A stretch of 64,000 bases of DNA, taken from NCBI RefSeq assembly GCF_000422545.1, contig NZ_AULZ01000014.1:62001-126000 (forward strand), written 5' to 3'. The DNA is from Desulfocurvibacter africanus subsp. africanus DSM 2603 (GTDB lineage Bacteria > Desulfobacterota > Desulfovibrionia > Desulfovibrionales > Desulfovibrionaceae). Position numbers and translations under genes: made by a program. Each line of letters opens with the position of its first letter. Position 1 is the first letter of the stretch. Of this stretch, positions 9,476-18,160 are shown piece after piece. The notes beneath the pieces are model-generated. The model was not told the origin of the DNA. It ran no database searches and worked only from the letters and a program-made list of their open reading frames with translations.

Positions 9476-9519
9476 GGGACCCTCAACGATTTAAGTTACT
9501 CACAAGCGAGTATGCACTT

Positions 9520-9646
9520 AGAGCATTTTGCTTTTGAAAATGCTCTGCAAGGCATGCTTCGGCATGGCTTGCCGCCGCGTAGGCGTAGGCGCAATTCATT
9601 TGCGCCGTCAACGCCGGAGCGGGCGTCTTAAAAGCGATCTGCTCTA
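9520..9646 (-). repeat. Dispersed three-hairpin repeat, copy 2
   Basis: Inverted copy of the family seen at 3.9 kb, read here from AGAGCATTTTGCTTTTGAAA to GATCTGCTCTAGA. The middle stem is slightly degenerate (GGCATGCTTCGGCATG). It lies just upstream of the MBL-fold gene, so it is not confined to gene ends. Confidence 0.9.
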
Positions 9647-10080
9647 GAAGAGCAATAATCATTTACGCAGACTGAAAACAGCTCATACGCCGGGAATATG
9701 TAGCAGAATGCAGCTTCGTGCCTTTCCTGAATACGCGGATGCAGATAAAAATACAAACCAGACTAAAACTGCAATTAACATGCAGTTCTCACTGATGGAA
9801 ATGCCCAGCAAACCATAGAACAGCCTCCAGAGGGCTTGTCAAGCAGATGCCAAGCGCGGCTCAATGGCCATATTCAACATGGCGATCACTTACGGGCCCG
9901 GAACCGAGTTCCTGGGGTCCTTGGTGACCCCGGCATTTTGGCTGTCTCTGCGACACCTCTTGCCTGTCAGGCTACTGCTCTACGAGCCGCCGAAGTAGCC
10001 GCTTAGCGAAATGGACGAGCGATCTCAGCAATGATTTCCCCCAATCGCCGGAGGCATTTTCCTTTGCAGTCCGCATCGCA
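9647..10080. other. Intergenic region, no gene seen
   Basis: About 430 bp between repeat copy 2 and the uvrC stop. No convincing ORF or RNA gene. One short hairpin (GGGGTC/GACCCC near 9915-9935) is present without a T run on either strand. Confidence 0.6.
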
Positions 10081-11895
10081 TCAGTTCGCTCGCGACTTGC
10101 GCAAATCATTCAGCGAAGCGAGGATGCGCTCGGCGCGCTTGCCGCCCAGGCCGGGTATGGATTTGATCTCGTCCGGCGCGGCCGCGAGCATCGCATCCAC
10201 CGAATCGAAGCGCTCCCAAAGCAAGCGGGCGGTCTTGGGGCCGATGCTCGGCAGGGACAGCAGCTCGCTCTGGAGCACCTGCCTGCGCCGCCCCTGGCGT
10301 TGACGCCCTAAGACATAGTTGTGGGCCGCATCGCGCAGCCGCTGCAGAAAGAGCAGCTCCGGGCTACCTGGCTTCAGCGGCAGAGGATTCTTGCGACCGG
10401 GGCGGAAGATAAGGTCCTCCAGTTCGCCGGCCCGGCGGCCAGCCTTGGCAATGGAGGCCAGCTCGAAGAGATTCGGCTGCCCTGCTTCGCCCAGCGCGCG
10501 CTCCACTGCCGCGAGTTGTCCCCGGCCGCCGTCGATGAGCACCAGATCGGGCCAAGGCTCTCCCGATTCCACACGTCGCTTGGCCCAGGAAGCAAGAGCC
10601 AGATAGTCGTCGGCTGTGCCTTCCAGCTCCGGCAGAGAATAGGTGCGGTAGGCGTCTTTGAGTGGCTCGCCGTCCATATAGACTATCTGCCCCACGCGCA
10701 TGCCTTCGCCTCCCAGGTGCGAGACATCCACGCACTCGATGCGCCGGGGCTCGACAGCCAGCCCGAGTTTGCGGCCAAGCAACTCGGTCATGGGCTGGCG
10801 CTCGGCCGAACGGATGGACTCCAGTGCATTGCGCTTGGCCGTGTCTATGAGCTCCTTCTCGGCCAGGCTGCGCGGCTCGGCCAGGATCACTAGCCCGCCC
10901 CGCCGTTCCACCAGGAGCTGCACCACGCCGTCTTCCTCTTCCGAAGGCGGGAAGGGCATGACGATTCGCGAAGGGATAAAGCGCGCCGGCGTATAGTATT
11001 GAGCCAGGAAGCTGGCTACCACCTCCGGCCCATCCTCTAGTTCCATGCCTGAGAAAAAGAAGGACTTGTGGCCCAGGAGCCGCCCCTGCCGGATGAACAG
11101 CAGCCCCAGCGAAAGGCCGCTGCCCGTCGGAGCCAGGGCCATGACGTCCATGTCGCGTTCTTCGGGCAGAACCACGGTCTGGCGCTCCACGGTGCGCCGC
11201 ACCGCGGCGGCCTGATCGCGCAGCACGGCCGCGCGCTCGAAGTCCAAGTTATCCGACGCCGCGCGCATCTCAGCCTCGAGGTTGGCCATCAGTTCGCCTG
11301 AACGGCCCGACAGCAGCATCTCTACCTGCATTACCAGGCGACGGTACTCTCCCTTGTCCACTTCATTCACGCATGGACCGAGACAGCGGCCGATGTGGTA
11401 GTTGAGGCACGGGCGCACGCGGTTGGCGAAGACATGGTCGCCGCACTTGCGCAGCGGAAAGACCTTGTTGATGACCTTCCAGGTCTCGCGCGCGGCCACG
11501 GACGAAGTAAACGGCCCGTAATAAATCGAGCCGTCCCTGGTCACTTTGCGGGTCATGACCAGGCGCGGGAATTCCTTGTGCCTGTCCAAGCGGAACAGGA
11601 CATACTGCTTGTCGTCGCGCAGAAGCACATTGTAGCGCGGCCGATGCTTCTTGATGAGGCTCTCCTCCAGCAGCAGAGCCTCTTTCTCCGTGGCGGTGAT
11701 AAGCGTGTCGATGCGCTCGATCCTGGCCACCAGTGACTGCGTCTTGGGCGTGAGCCCAGAGCTGGACCGGAAATAAGACGCAAGCCGCTTGCGCAGACAC
11801 TTGGCCTTGCCAACGTACAAGATGCGGCCCTGGGCGTTCTTCATGAGATAGACGCCGGGCTCTTGGCTGAAAGCCTTGGATTCGAAAGTGAACAT
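10081..11895 (-). CDS. uvrC: Excinuclease ABC subunit C
   Basis: Makes both incisions of nucleotide-excision repair after UvrAB damage recognition. The 604-aa protein has an N-terminal GIY-YIG nuclease (GVYLMKN...ILYVGKAKCLRKRLASYF, residues about 14-45), a cysteine cluster (CGDHVFANRVRPCLNYHIGRCLGPC, about 147-171), a UVR motif (about 195-230), the RNase H-like second nuclease domain (CVDVSHLGGEGMRVG, LIDGGRGQL) and C-terminal tandem helix-hairpin-helix motifs (LPSIGPKTARLL, IPGLGGKRAERIL). Monocistronic as far as seen. Confidence 0.95.
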   Translation of the reverse strand: MFTFESKAFSQEPGVYLMKNAQGRILYVGKAKCLRKRLASYFRSSSGLTPKTQSLVARIERIDTLITATEKEALLLEESLIKKHRPRYNVLLRDDKQYVLFRLDRHKEFPRLVMTRKVTRDGSIYYGPFTSSVAARETWKVINKVFPLRKCGDHVFANRVRPCLNYHIGRCLGPCVNEVDKGEYRRLVMQVEMLLSGRSGELMANLEAEMRAASDNLDFERAAVLRDQAAAVRRTVERQTVVLPEERDMDVMALAPTGSGLSLGLLFIRQGRLLGHKSFFFSGMELEDGPEVVASFLAQYYTPARFIPSRIVMPFPPSEEEDGVVQLLVERRGGLVILAEPRSLAEKELIDTAKRNALESIRSAERQPMTELLGRKLGLAVEPRRIECVDVSHLGGEGMRVGQIVYMDGEPLKDAYRTYSLPELEGTADDYLALASWAKRRVESGEPWPDLVLIDGGRGQLAAVERALGEAGQPNLFELASIAKAGRRAGELEDLIFRPGRKNPLPLKPGSPELLFLQRLRDAAHNYVLGRQRQGRRRQVLQSELLSLPSIGPKTARLLWERFDSVDAMLAAAPDEIKSIPGLGGKRAERILASLNDLRKSRAN

Positions 11896-12023
11896 GTTAC
11901 TCGTCTTGGCCCGCTTCGGCTTAATAAATGTCCGGCCGCATGGCGGTCGGGAGTGCGTTGTTGTTGCTATAATCCTTGCGGAGCAAAAGGGAATCCCTGT
12001 CCGAGTGGTTCAATTTATTGTAC

Positions 12024-12179
12024 GGTAAAAAAAATTATACCCAGCGCCAAAAAGGTGAACTTTCCCGTTGCCAGCTCTTTTTTAAAGCGCTAGAACACTC
12101 CCGTATCCTTTAGGATATGCGTGTCGGAATGGGTTGCCTCTGTTTTTGCCAATAACGCAACAGAAAGAAGGAAGACACC
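12024..12179 (+). promoter_or_regulatory. Leader/promoter region of porin 1, conserved with porin 2
   Basis: The 156 bp before porin 1 align along their length with the region before porin 2. Shared blocks include GGTA-A-rich-ATTATAC followed by CAGCGCCAAA (start 12024), a CTAGAA block, a GTCGGA-TGGGTTGCC-like block and GAAGGAAGACACC just before the ATG (ribosome site). The spacing to the ATG is nearly the same (156 and 155 bp), so promoter or leader function is likely. No perfect sigma-70 pair is assigned. Confidence 0.6.
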
Positions 12180-13475
12180 ATGAAACGCATCGTGACCCTT
12201 GTGGCCGCCGCCGCCCTGATCATGGGCCTGGCCGCCACCGCGTCCGCCGAGCTGGCCGTCAAGGCCGCCGGCGCCTGGCGCGTGCACGGCAACGTGCTGA
12301 GCAACTTCGGCGACTTCGACGACGATACCTCCAGCACCGGCGCTGACACCTTCACGGTCCAGCACCGCGCTCGCACGCAGCTCCGCTTCGTGTACAACGA
12401 GAACGTCATGGCCGAGCTGTACACCCAGTACGGCAACGTGACTTGGGGCCAGGGCGCTGCCGCGTACGGCGCGACCTCTTCCGCCGCTGGTAGCTCCCTC
12501 AACATCAAGCGCGCCTTCATCCAGTTCCGCTGGCCCGACACCGACGTGCTGATCACCGCCGGTGAGCAGGACGTGACCTTCCCCAGCTCCGGCGCGTTCA
12601 GCAACATGGTCCAGGGCGGCGATGACGGCTCGGCCATTGCCGTGTCCACGCCCATCACCGACATGCTCGGCCTGACCGTGGCCTACACCCGCCTGGCCGA
12701 GGTTGCCACCCCGACCTCGGGCAACGACTTCGACGCCTTCCTGGCCGCCGTGCCCGTGACCCTGGACGGCATGAAGCTCGCGCCCTGGTTCTCCTACGCC
12801 ATGGCCGGCGAGAACTCCGGCTTCAACACCGACACCGATAACGCCAATGTCTGGTGGGCTGGCGTTGGCTTCAACATGGACATGCTTGATCCCATCGTGA
12901 TCTACGCCGACTTCATGTACGGCTCCGCCGACGAAGGCTACGTGAACGGCAGCGACTCCGACGGCTGGTTGATCGACGCCATGGTCGAGTTCAAGGGCCT
13001 GGACTTCGCCGTACTGCAGGGCTTCGGCGCCTACAGCTCCAACAATGACGACGGCGACGGCGCCATGCCTTACATCGACTCCGACTTCACTGTCGGCGGC
13101 ACGCTGATCAACGGCTCTTCCTTCACCACGGACCTCGGCCCCGCCACTCCCGGCTTCTGGCTCATCGGCGCCGCTGCCCGCCAGATCACCTTCGTCGAGA
13201 AGCTGTCCCACGACGTGATCGCCCTGTACGCCAAGGGCACGGCCGACTCCTCGGGTGATGCCGACGGCGATGGCGTTGCCGACAACGCTGGCTTCATTGG
13301 CGCTGCCCCGCTGACCGCCGATGACAGCTACTGGGAAGTGGACTTCAACACCCGCTACCAGATCTACGAGAGCCTGGCCGCCATCGTCGAGCTGACCTAC
13401 GCCGACTACGACCTGGATGCCGGCGACACCGATCCGCTCATGAAGGCTGCCTTCGGCTTCCTGTACAAGTTCTAA
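12180..13475 (+). CDS. Outer-membrane homotrimeric porin 1
   Basis: Beta-barrel porin of 431 aa, of the type abundant in Desulfovibrio outer membranes. It has a clear signal peptide (KRIVTLVAAAALIMGLAATASA, cleavage before ELAVKAAG), alternating aromatic beta strands and a C-terminal aromatic residue (FLYKF), the BAM recognition feature. A GDADGDGVADNAG loop near residue 360 matches the DxDxDG calcium-binding pattern. Codon use is strongly biased (GGC, CTG, GCC), as in highly expressed genes. It is followed by its own terminator and a paralogue of identical length. Confidence 0.88.
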   Translation: MKRIVTLVAAAALIMGLAATASAELAVKAAGAWRVHGNVLSNFGDFDDDTSSTGADTFTVQHRARTQLRFVYNENVMAELYTQYGNVTWGQGAAAYGATSSAAGSSLNIKRAFIQFRWPDTDVLITAGEQDVTFPSSGAFSNMVQGGDDGSAIAVSTPITDMLGLTVAYTRLAEVATPTSGNDFDAFLAAVPVTLDGMKLAPWFSYAMAGENSGFNTDTDNANVWWAGVGFNMDMLDPIVIYADFMYGSADEGYVNGSDSDGWLIDAMVEFKGLDFAVLQGFGAYSSNNDDGDGAMPYIDSDFTVGGTLINGSSFTTDLGPATPGFWLIGAAARQITFVEKLSHDVIALYAKGTADSSGDADGDGVADNAGFIGAAPLTADDSYWEVDFNTRYQIYESLAAIVELTYADYDLDAGDTDPLMKAAFGFLYKF

Positions 13476-13501
13476 GCCTGAAAGCCTTACCCGACACGCT
13501 T

Positions 13502-13532
13502 GGCCGGAAACCTTCGGGTTCCGGCCTTTTTT
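13502..13532 (+). terminator. Rho-independent terminator after porin 1
   Basis: Stem GGCCGGAA/TTCCGGCC with loop ACCTTCGGG, followed by six T residues. Placed 26 bp after the porin 1 stop. The same stem recurs after porin 2. Confidence 0.92.
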
Positions 13533-13624
13533 GTGACAAAACACTCTTTTGCCTTGCGCATCGGCATTGCCTCACTGACGGCACATCGCCCAGTACCCCG
13601 TATGAGAATACGAAAGATCTATTT

Positions 13625-13779
13625 GGTATAAAAAATTATACTCAGCGCCAAATATTTGTATTTTCCTATTGTCAACAGGCTTGAAGAAGTCTAGAAAACA
13701 TCTTTATATCGTTACATTGGCATTGTCGGATGGGTTTGCCTTTAGCATTTGTCAAAAATCGCAAATAAAGGAAGACACC
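13625..13779 (+). promoter_or_regulatory. Leader/promoter region of porin 2
   Basis: Counterpart of the porin 1 leader: GGTATAAAAAATTATAC then CAGCGCCAAA at 13625 and GGAAGACACC as ribosome site before the ATG at 13780. The conservation shows that the duplication unit included the leader. Confidence 0.6.
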
Positions 13780-15075
13780 ATGAAACGCTTCGTGACCCTC
13801 GTGGCCGCCGCCGCCCTGATCATGGGCCTGGCCGCCACCGCGTCCGCCGAGCTGGCCGTCAAGGCCGCCGGCGCCTGGCGCGTGCACGGCAACGTGCTGC
13901 AGAACTTCGGCGACTTCGACGACGATACCTCCAGCACCGGCGCTGACACCTTCACGGTTCAGCACCGCGCCCGCACGCAGCTCCGCTTCGCGTACAACGA
14001 GAACGTCATGGCCGAGCTGTACACCCAGTACGGCAACGTGACTTGGGGCCAGGGAGCTGCCGCGTACGGCGCGACCTCTTCCGCCGCCGGTAGCGCCCTC
14101 CTCGTCAAGCGCGCCTTCATCCAGTTCCGTTGGCCCGACAGCGACGTGCTGATCAGCGCCGGCGAGCAGGACATCACCTTCCCCAGCTCCGGCGCGTTCA
14201 GCAACATGGTCCTGGGTGGCGATGACGGCTCGGCCATTGCCGTGTCCACACCCATCACCGACATGATCGGCCTGACCGTTGCCTATGCCCGCCTGGCCGA
14301 GGTTGCCGCCCCGACCTCCGGCAACGACGCCGACGCATTCTTGGCCGCCGTGCCCTTGTCCCTGGACGGCATGACCATCGCGCCCTGGTTCTCCTATGGC
14401 ATCATCGGCCAGAATTCCGGTCTGAATTCTGATGACGAGACCGCCAATGTCTGGTGGGCTGGCGCTGGCTTCAACATGGACATGCTCGATCCCATCGTGA
14501 TCTACGCTGACTTCGTCTACGGCTCCGCCGACGACGGTTTTGGCGGCCTCGACGACGGCACCAGCGGCTGGTTGGCTGACGCCATGGTCGAATTCAAGGG
14601 CCTGGACTTCGCCGTGCTGCAGGGCTTCGGCGCCTACAGCTCCCAGAACGACGACGGCGACGGCGCCATGCCCATCATCCAGTCTGACTGGGGCATCGGC
14701 GGAACGCTCATCTGGGGCTCCGCGTTCACCACGGACATCTCCGCCGCCACCCCCGGCTTCTGGCTGGCCGGCGTAGCCGCTCGCCAGATCACCTTCATTG
14801 AGAAGCTATCGCATGACGTGATCGCCCTGTACGCCCAAGGCACGGCCGACTCCTCGGGTGATGCCGATGGCGATGGTGTTGCTGATAACGCTGGCGTCGC
14901 CCCTGTGGCTCTCACCGCCGACGACAGCTACTGGGAAGTGGACTTCAACACCCGCTACCAGATCTACGAGAGCCTGGCCGCCATCGTCGAGTTGGCCTAC
15001 GCCGACTACGACCTGGATACCGGCGACACCGATCCGCTCATGAAGGCCGCTTTCGGCTTCCAGTACAACTTCTAA
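13780..15075 (+). CDS. Outer-membrane homotrimeric porin 2
   Basis: Paralogue of porin 1, also 431 aa. The frame is open from 13669 but the ATG at 13780 (MKRFVTLVAAAALIMG) follows GGAAGACACC and restores the same signal peptide. The N-terminal third is almost identical to porin 1 at the DNA level, whereas the middle (residues about 200-330, including SDDETANVWW and GGLDDGTSG) differs mainly at presumed loops. The GDADGDGVADNAG motif is kept. C terminus FQYNF. Tandem duplication with loop diversification or gene conversion is the simplest reading. Confidence 0.88.
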   Translation: MKRFVTLVAAAALIMGLAATASAELAVKAAGAWRVHGNVLQNFGDFDDDTSSTGADTFTVQHRARTQLRFAYNENVMAELYTQYGNVTWGQGAAAYGATSSAAGSALLVKRAFIQFRWPDSDVLISAGEQDITFPSSGAFSNMVLGGDDGSAIAVSTPITDMIGLTVAYARLAEVAAPTSGNDADAFLAAVPLSLDGMTIAPWFSYGIIGQNSGLNSDDETANVWWAGAGFNMDMLDPIVIYADFVYGSADDGFGGLDDGTSGWLADAMVEFKGLDFAVLQGFGAYSSQNDDGDGAMPIIQSDWGIGGTLIWGSAFTTDISAATPGFWLAGVAARQITFIEKLSHDVIALYAQGTADSSGDADGDGVADNAGVAPVALTADDSYWEVDFNTRYQIYESLAAIVELAYADYDLDTGDTDPLMKAAFGFQYNF

Positions 15076-15105
15076 GCTGTACTGCCCCGCCCTTCCGACA
15101 TGCCG

Positions 15106-15140
15106 GGCCGGAACCTTCGGGTTCCGGCCTTTCTCTTTTT
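15106..15140 (+). terminator. Rho-independent terminator after porin 2
   Basis: Stem GGCCGGAA/TTCCGGCC with a seven-to-eight-base loop followed by TTTCTCTTTTT. Same stem as the porin 1 terminator. The rest of 15141-15401 holds no ORF, only a short CCAGGG/CCCTGG hairpin near 15315-15335. Confidence 0.9.
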
Positions 15141-15401
15141 CATAATTTACAGGAAAGCTCACCCACATGCTGCCCAGCAGTTGCTCTAGCCGTCCAAGCG
15201 CCACGCCACACCTCGCTTTGCGGTGTAGCGCAACCTGAGGACATAATGAGGAGTTTTATATAGTCAGTTAAGGTCAGCAAGGCATCTCAGGAGCGAAAAC
15301 GCGAACTCCACCAGGGCTGGGACTCCCCTGGCCGGAAACATGGCTGCATTCGCTCCCAACACGCTGAAATGATATCTTGCCATCGGGGCCGGCAATACTC
15401 T

Positions 15402-16343
15402 TTAGTCGTCTTTTTTCTTCGATCTCGGATGGGCCGCATCATAAGCGCGGGTGATCTGGGCCAGATTGAGGTGAGTGTAACGCTGGGTGGTAGTCAAGCG
15501 CTTATGGCCGAGCAGCTCTTGAACGCTGCGCAGGTCCGCGCCGGATTGAAGCAGGTGCGAAGCGAAGCTGTGGCGCAGGGTGTGCGGACTGATGGATTGG
15601 GGCAAGCCGGCCAGCCCGGCCATGTGCTCCACGATGCGCGCGGCCTGCCGGCGGTTGAGGCGGCCGCCCCGGCTGCCCAGGAACAAGGCCCGCTCCTGAG
15701 GCTCCACCGGAAAAGCGTGGCGCTGGACAAGATAGGCCTTGAGTCTGCGCACCGAGGCGTCGCTGAGCGGCACGATGCGCTCCTTGCGACCCTTGCCCAT
15801 GACCCGCAGGATACCCGAGCCCGGATCGATATCGTCCACGTTCAAATCCAGTGCTTCGCTGATGCGCAGCCCGGAGCCGTAGAGCAGTTCGGCCAAGGCC
15901 AGGTCGCGCAAGCCCTCGGGCCCAGCCGAAACCTGAGCCTCCATGACAGCCAATGCCTGATCCACGTTTAGCGACTTGGGATGGCGCTTGTCCTGCTTGG
16001 GATTGCCGACGCCAGCCATGGGGTTGCCGGTGGCCAGCCCGCTCTTGCGCAGGTAACGAAATAAGGTGCGCAGGGAGGACAGCTTGCGCGACATGGAGGA
16101 CTTGCGCACACCCATGCGATGCAGTTCGGCCAGGAACGAGCGCACGTCGTCGCGGTCCACGCCCTCGGGTTCGGCCAGGCTTCTGTCCCGCCGGGACAGA
16201 AAGCGCTCGAACTGCTCAACGTCCCGGCCATAGGCCTGCACTGTGGCCGGCGAGTAACCCTTCTCCACGTCCAAATGCACGAGAAAAGCCAGACAGGAGT
16301 CCGGAAGTTCGAACTCAGGGATAGGCCCGACGGTCGACGACAT
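15402..16343 (-). CDS. xerC: Tyrosine recombinase XerC
   Basis: Site-specific recombinase that resolves chromosome dimers at dif with XerD. The 313-aa product has the SAM-like N-terminal domain (FLVHLDVEKGYSPATVQAYGRDV) and all catalytic residues: Arg in LLYGSGLRISEALDL, Lys in GKGRKERIVPL, HTLRHSFASHLL, and GHKRLTTTQRYTHL with the nucleophilic Tyr. The ATG at 16343 (MSSTVGP) is preferred over ATGs at 16358 and 16430; it overlaps the end of the GGDEF gene by 29 bp. A full-length chromosomal Xer, not an island integrase. Confidence 0.88.
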   Translation of the reverse strand: MSSTVGPIPEFELPDSCLAFLVHLDVEKGYSPATVQAYGRDVEQFERFLSRRDRSLAEPEGVDRDDVRSFLAELHRMGVRKSSMSRKLSSLRTLFRYLRKSGLATGNPMAGVGNPKQDKRHPKSLNVDQALAVMEAQVSAGPEGLRDLALAELLYGSGLRISEALDLNVDDIDPGSGILRVMGKGRKERIVPLSDASVRRLKAYLVQRHAFPVEPQERALFLGSRGGRLNRRQAARIVEHMAGLAGLPQSISPHTLRHSFASHLLQSGADLRSVQELLGHKRLTTTQRYTHLNLAQITRAYDAAHPRSKKKDD

Positions 16344-17271
16344 ATCCGCTTTTTCCATTCTGCTTGGCCAGAGTCTTGAGCGCCGAAGCCGCGGCCGAAG
16401 CCTGGCCATAGTGCTTGAGCCGACCGCCAAAGTTGTGCGTCACGCCGATGGATACGGTCATTATGGGATAGTCGCGTTCATTGCCGCTACGGTCCTTGGA
16501 GCGGATGCCACCAGCCAACCTGTCCTTCTCGTCGTAAAAGCTCGGGATGATGGCATCGAACGAGCTTATGATGCTGCGGCAGGTGGCTTCGGCATATGTA
16601 CAAGGAGTGATGAAGACGAAATCATCGCCGCCCACGTGGCCCAAGAAACTCTGTTTGGCCGGCGCGCCACGAACTGAATTGACCAGCAAGCGGGAGGTCA
16701 TCATGAGCACTTCATCCCCGCGAGAGAAACCATATCTATCATTGAAGGACTTGAAAAAATCGAGATCCACATAGCCCACGGCGAATTCCTCGCCGCACTC
16801 GATGCCGCGCTGAATACGCCGGATGATGCTCGTGTTACCTGGCAGGCGGGTCAAAGGATTGGCATCGAAAGAGCGCTTGCCCCGCTGCAGGGCGAGCATG
16901 ATGCGCAAGCGGGCAAGCTCGGCTTCGCAGGGCAAAACCAGAAAATCGTCTATTTCCAGTTCGCGGAAATCGACCCCCTCAAATGCTTCCGCCCTGGCAA
17001 GCAGCAGTACCACGGGTATTTGCCTGTAGACGTTTTCGCCCTTGACGAGCCGGGCCAGTTCAATGCCCGAAATATCCGGGATGCGATTGTCTATGAGGAA
17101 AAGCTCTGGAGGTTCCAGCAGCAGCTTCTCCACGGACTTGCGTCCTTCACTGAAAGTCTGCCACTCGGCCTGACTTCCTGGCCAAAGCCCTTTGAGCATC
17201 CGCTCCAGGCCAGCGTCGGCAGTGATCAGATGGAACTTGCCTACCCAAGAATCCGCGCACGTGGCAGTCAT
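16315..17271 (-). CDS. Receiver-like/GGDEF diguanylate cyclase protein
   Basis: Probable cyclic-di-GMP synthase. The N-terminal 130 residues resemble a response-regulator receiver (FLIDNRIPDISGIELARLV, with the Asp in DNR, then PVVLLLARAEAF). The C-terminal GGDEF domain begins at DANPLTRLPGN and has the active-site form GHVGGDDF. No RxxD inhibitory site is seen upstream of it. The start at 17271 (MTATCADSW) follows GGAAGAG; an ATG 11 codons upstream is also possible. It lies between an HDOD gene and xerC. Confidence 0.8.
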   Translation of the reverse strand: MTATCADSWVGKFHLITADAGLERMLKGLWPGSQAEWQTFSEGRKSVEKLLLEPPELFLIDNRIPDISGIELARLVKGENVYRQIPVVLLLARAEAFEGVDFRELEIDDFLVLPCEAELARLRIMLALQRGKRSFDANPLTRLPGNTSIIRRIQRGIECGEEFAVGYVDLDFFKSFNDRYGFSRGDEVLMMTSRLLVNSVRGAPAKQSFLGHVGGDDFVFITPCTYAEATCRSIISSFDAIIPSFYDEKDRLAGGIRSKDRSGNERDYPIMTVSIGVTHNFGGRLKHYGQASAAASALKTLAKQNGKSGYVVDRRAYP

Positions 17272-17322
17272 ATGCTCTTCCAGACGGCAGGGGGACAAGG
17301 CCATTTCACCGCACCTCTGGCG

Positions 17323-18159
17323 CTAAAGAGAAAATGAGGGAACAAGCGAATGCTTAGCGAAGAAATCTTCTATAATAAGGCCGAAATCCTGGGTCGTCAG
17401 GCCCAGAATATCCAATGCTTTCGGCTCAAGGTAAGGCACGAGGTCCTTGCCCTCCGACCCGCCATCCAGGACATGCACGATGAAGTCGGCTAGATGCACG
17501 ACGCTGGCGAACTTGGGATAGTTGCGCGCCAAGTGCGGCTTATGATGATGGCTCAGACCTTCCTCAAGGCTTGGCGGAAGATTCCAATGCTTTGCCAACC
17601 AAGCATTGACGCGATCATGCCCAAAGCCGAGCATCTCCTTTTCAGCCAACAGCGGGTGTGTGTCATCCTGGGCTATCTTATCGTCGATGGCCGCCTGCAA
17701 GTCCGGAAGCTGCAGGGCGATTACCAGCTTGCCAAGATCATGCAGCAACCCGGCCACGGAATATTCGTCGGGGTCCTTTAAGCCGGCCCTGCGTGCGATA
17801 CAACCCGCGGCCAAGGCGCAGCCAACGCTGTGAGTCCATAAACGTGTCATGGACTGGGCCATGATTTCGAGCACCGAAGTGCTGATGACAATACCCCGGA
17901 TGACATTGAAGCCCAGCAGCACCAAGGCGTGGTGAATGGAGCCGATACGTCCGGGGAAGCCGTAGATGGGCGAATTGACCATCTTGAGCACCTTGGCCGA
18001 AAGCACCTGATCGTAGGCGATGATCTTGGCGATCTGCTCCGTGGAGGTCGTTGGATCCTCGACCAGCGCCACGACTTCATCGAGAACCGAGGGCAAGGTG
18101 GGCAGATCCCTGATGGCTAGGATTCGCCCCTTACGGAGCCGTAGATCCGAATGGGCCAT
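17323..18159 (-). CDS. HDOD-domain signalling protein
   Basis: HDOD proteins are non-catalytic HD-fold signalling modules often tied to second-messenger or chemotaxis pathways. The 278-aa product has LPTLPSVLDEVVALVEDP, IIAYDQVLSAKVLKMVNSPIYGFP and HALVLLGFNVIRGIV typical of HDOD, plus HDLGKLVIALQLP and GFGHDRVNAWLAKHWNLP in its second half. It sits within 50 bp of the GGDEF gene and 1 bp from the small upstream gene, so the three are probably co-transcribed. Confidence 0.82.
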   Translation of the reverse strand: MAHSDLRLRKGRILAIRDLPTLPSVLDEVVALVEDPTTSTEQIAKIIAYDQVLSAKVLKMVNSPIYGFPGRIGSIHHALVLLGFNVIRGIVISTSVLEIMAQSMTRLWTHSVGCALAAGCIARRAGLKDPDEYSVAGLLHDLGKLVIALQLPDLQAAIDDKIAQDDTHPLLAEKEMLGFGHDRVNAWLAKHWNLPPSLEEGLSHHHKPHLARNYPKFASVVHLADFIVHVLDGGSEGKDLVPYLEPKALDILGLTTQDFGLIIEDFFAKHSLVPSFSL

Positions 18160-18160
18160 A

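Noticed and set aside
12090-13544. Minus-strand 484-codon Val/Gly/His-rich frame
   Set aside because: Shadow of porin 1, produced by its strong codon bias.
13700-13745. Sigma-54 promoter before porin 2 (TGGCATTGTCGGATGGGTTTGC)
   Set aside because: The GG and GC doublets are too far apart for the fixed -24/-12 spacing.
15402-16343. Integrase of the tRNA-Ser island
   Set aside because: This tyrosine recombinase is a housekeeping XerC 30 kb away from the island.
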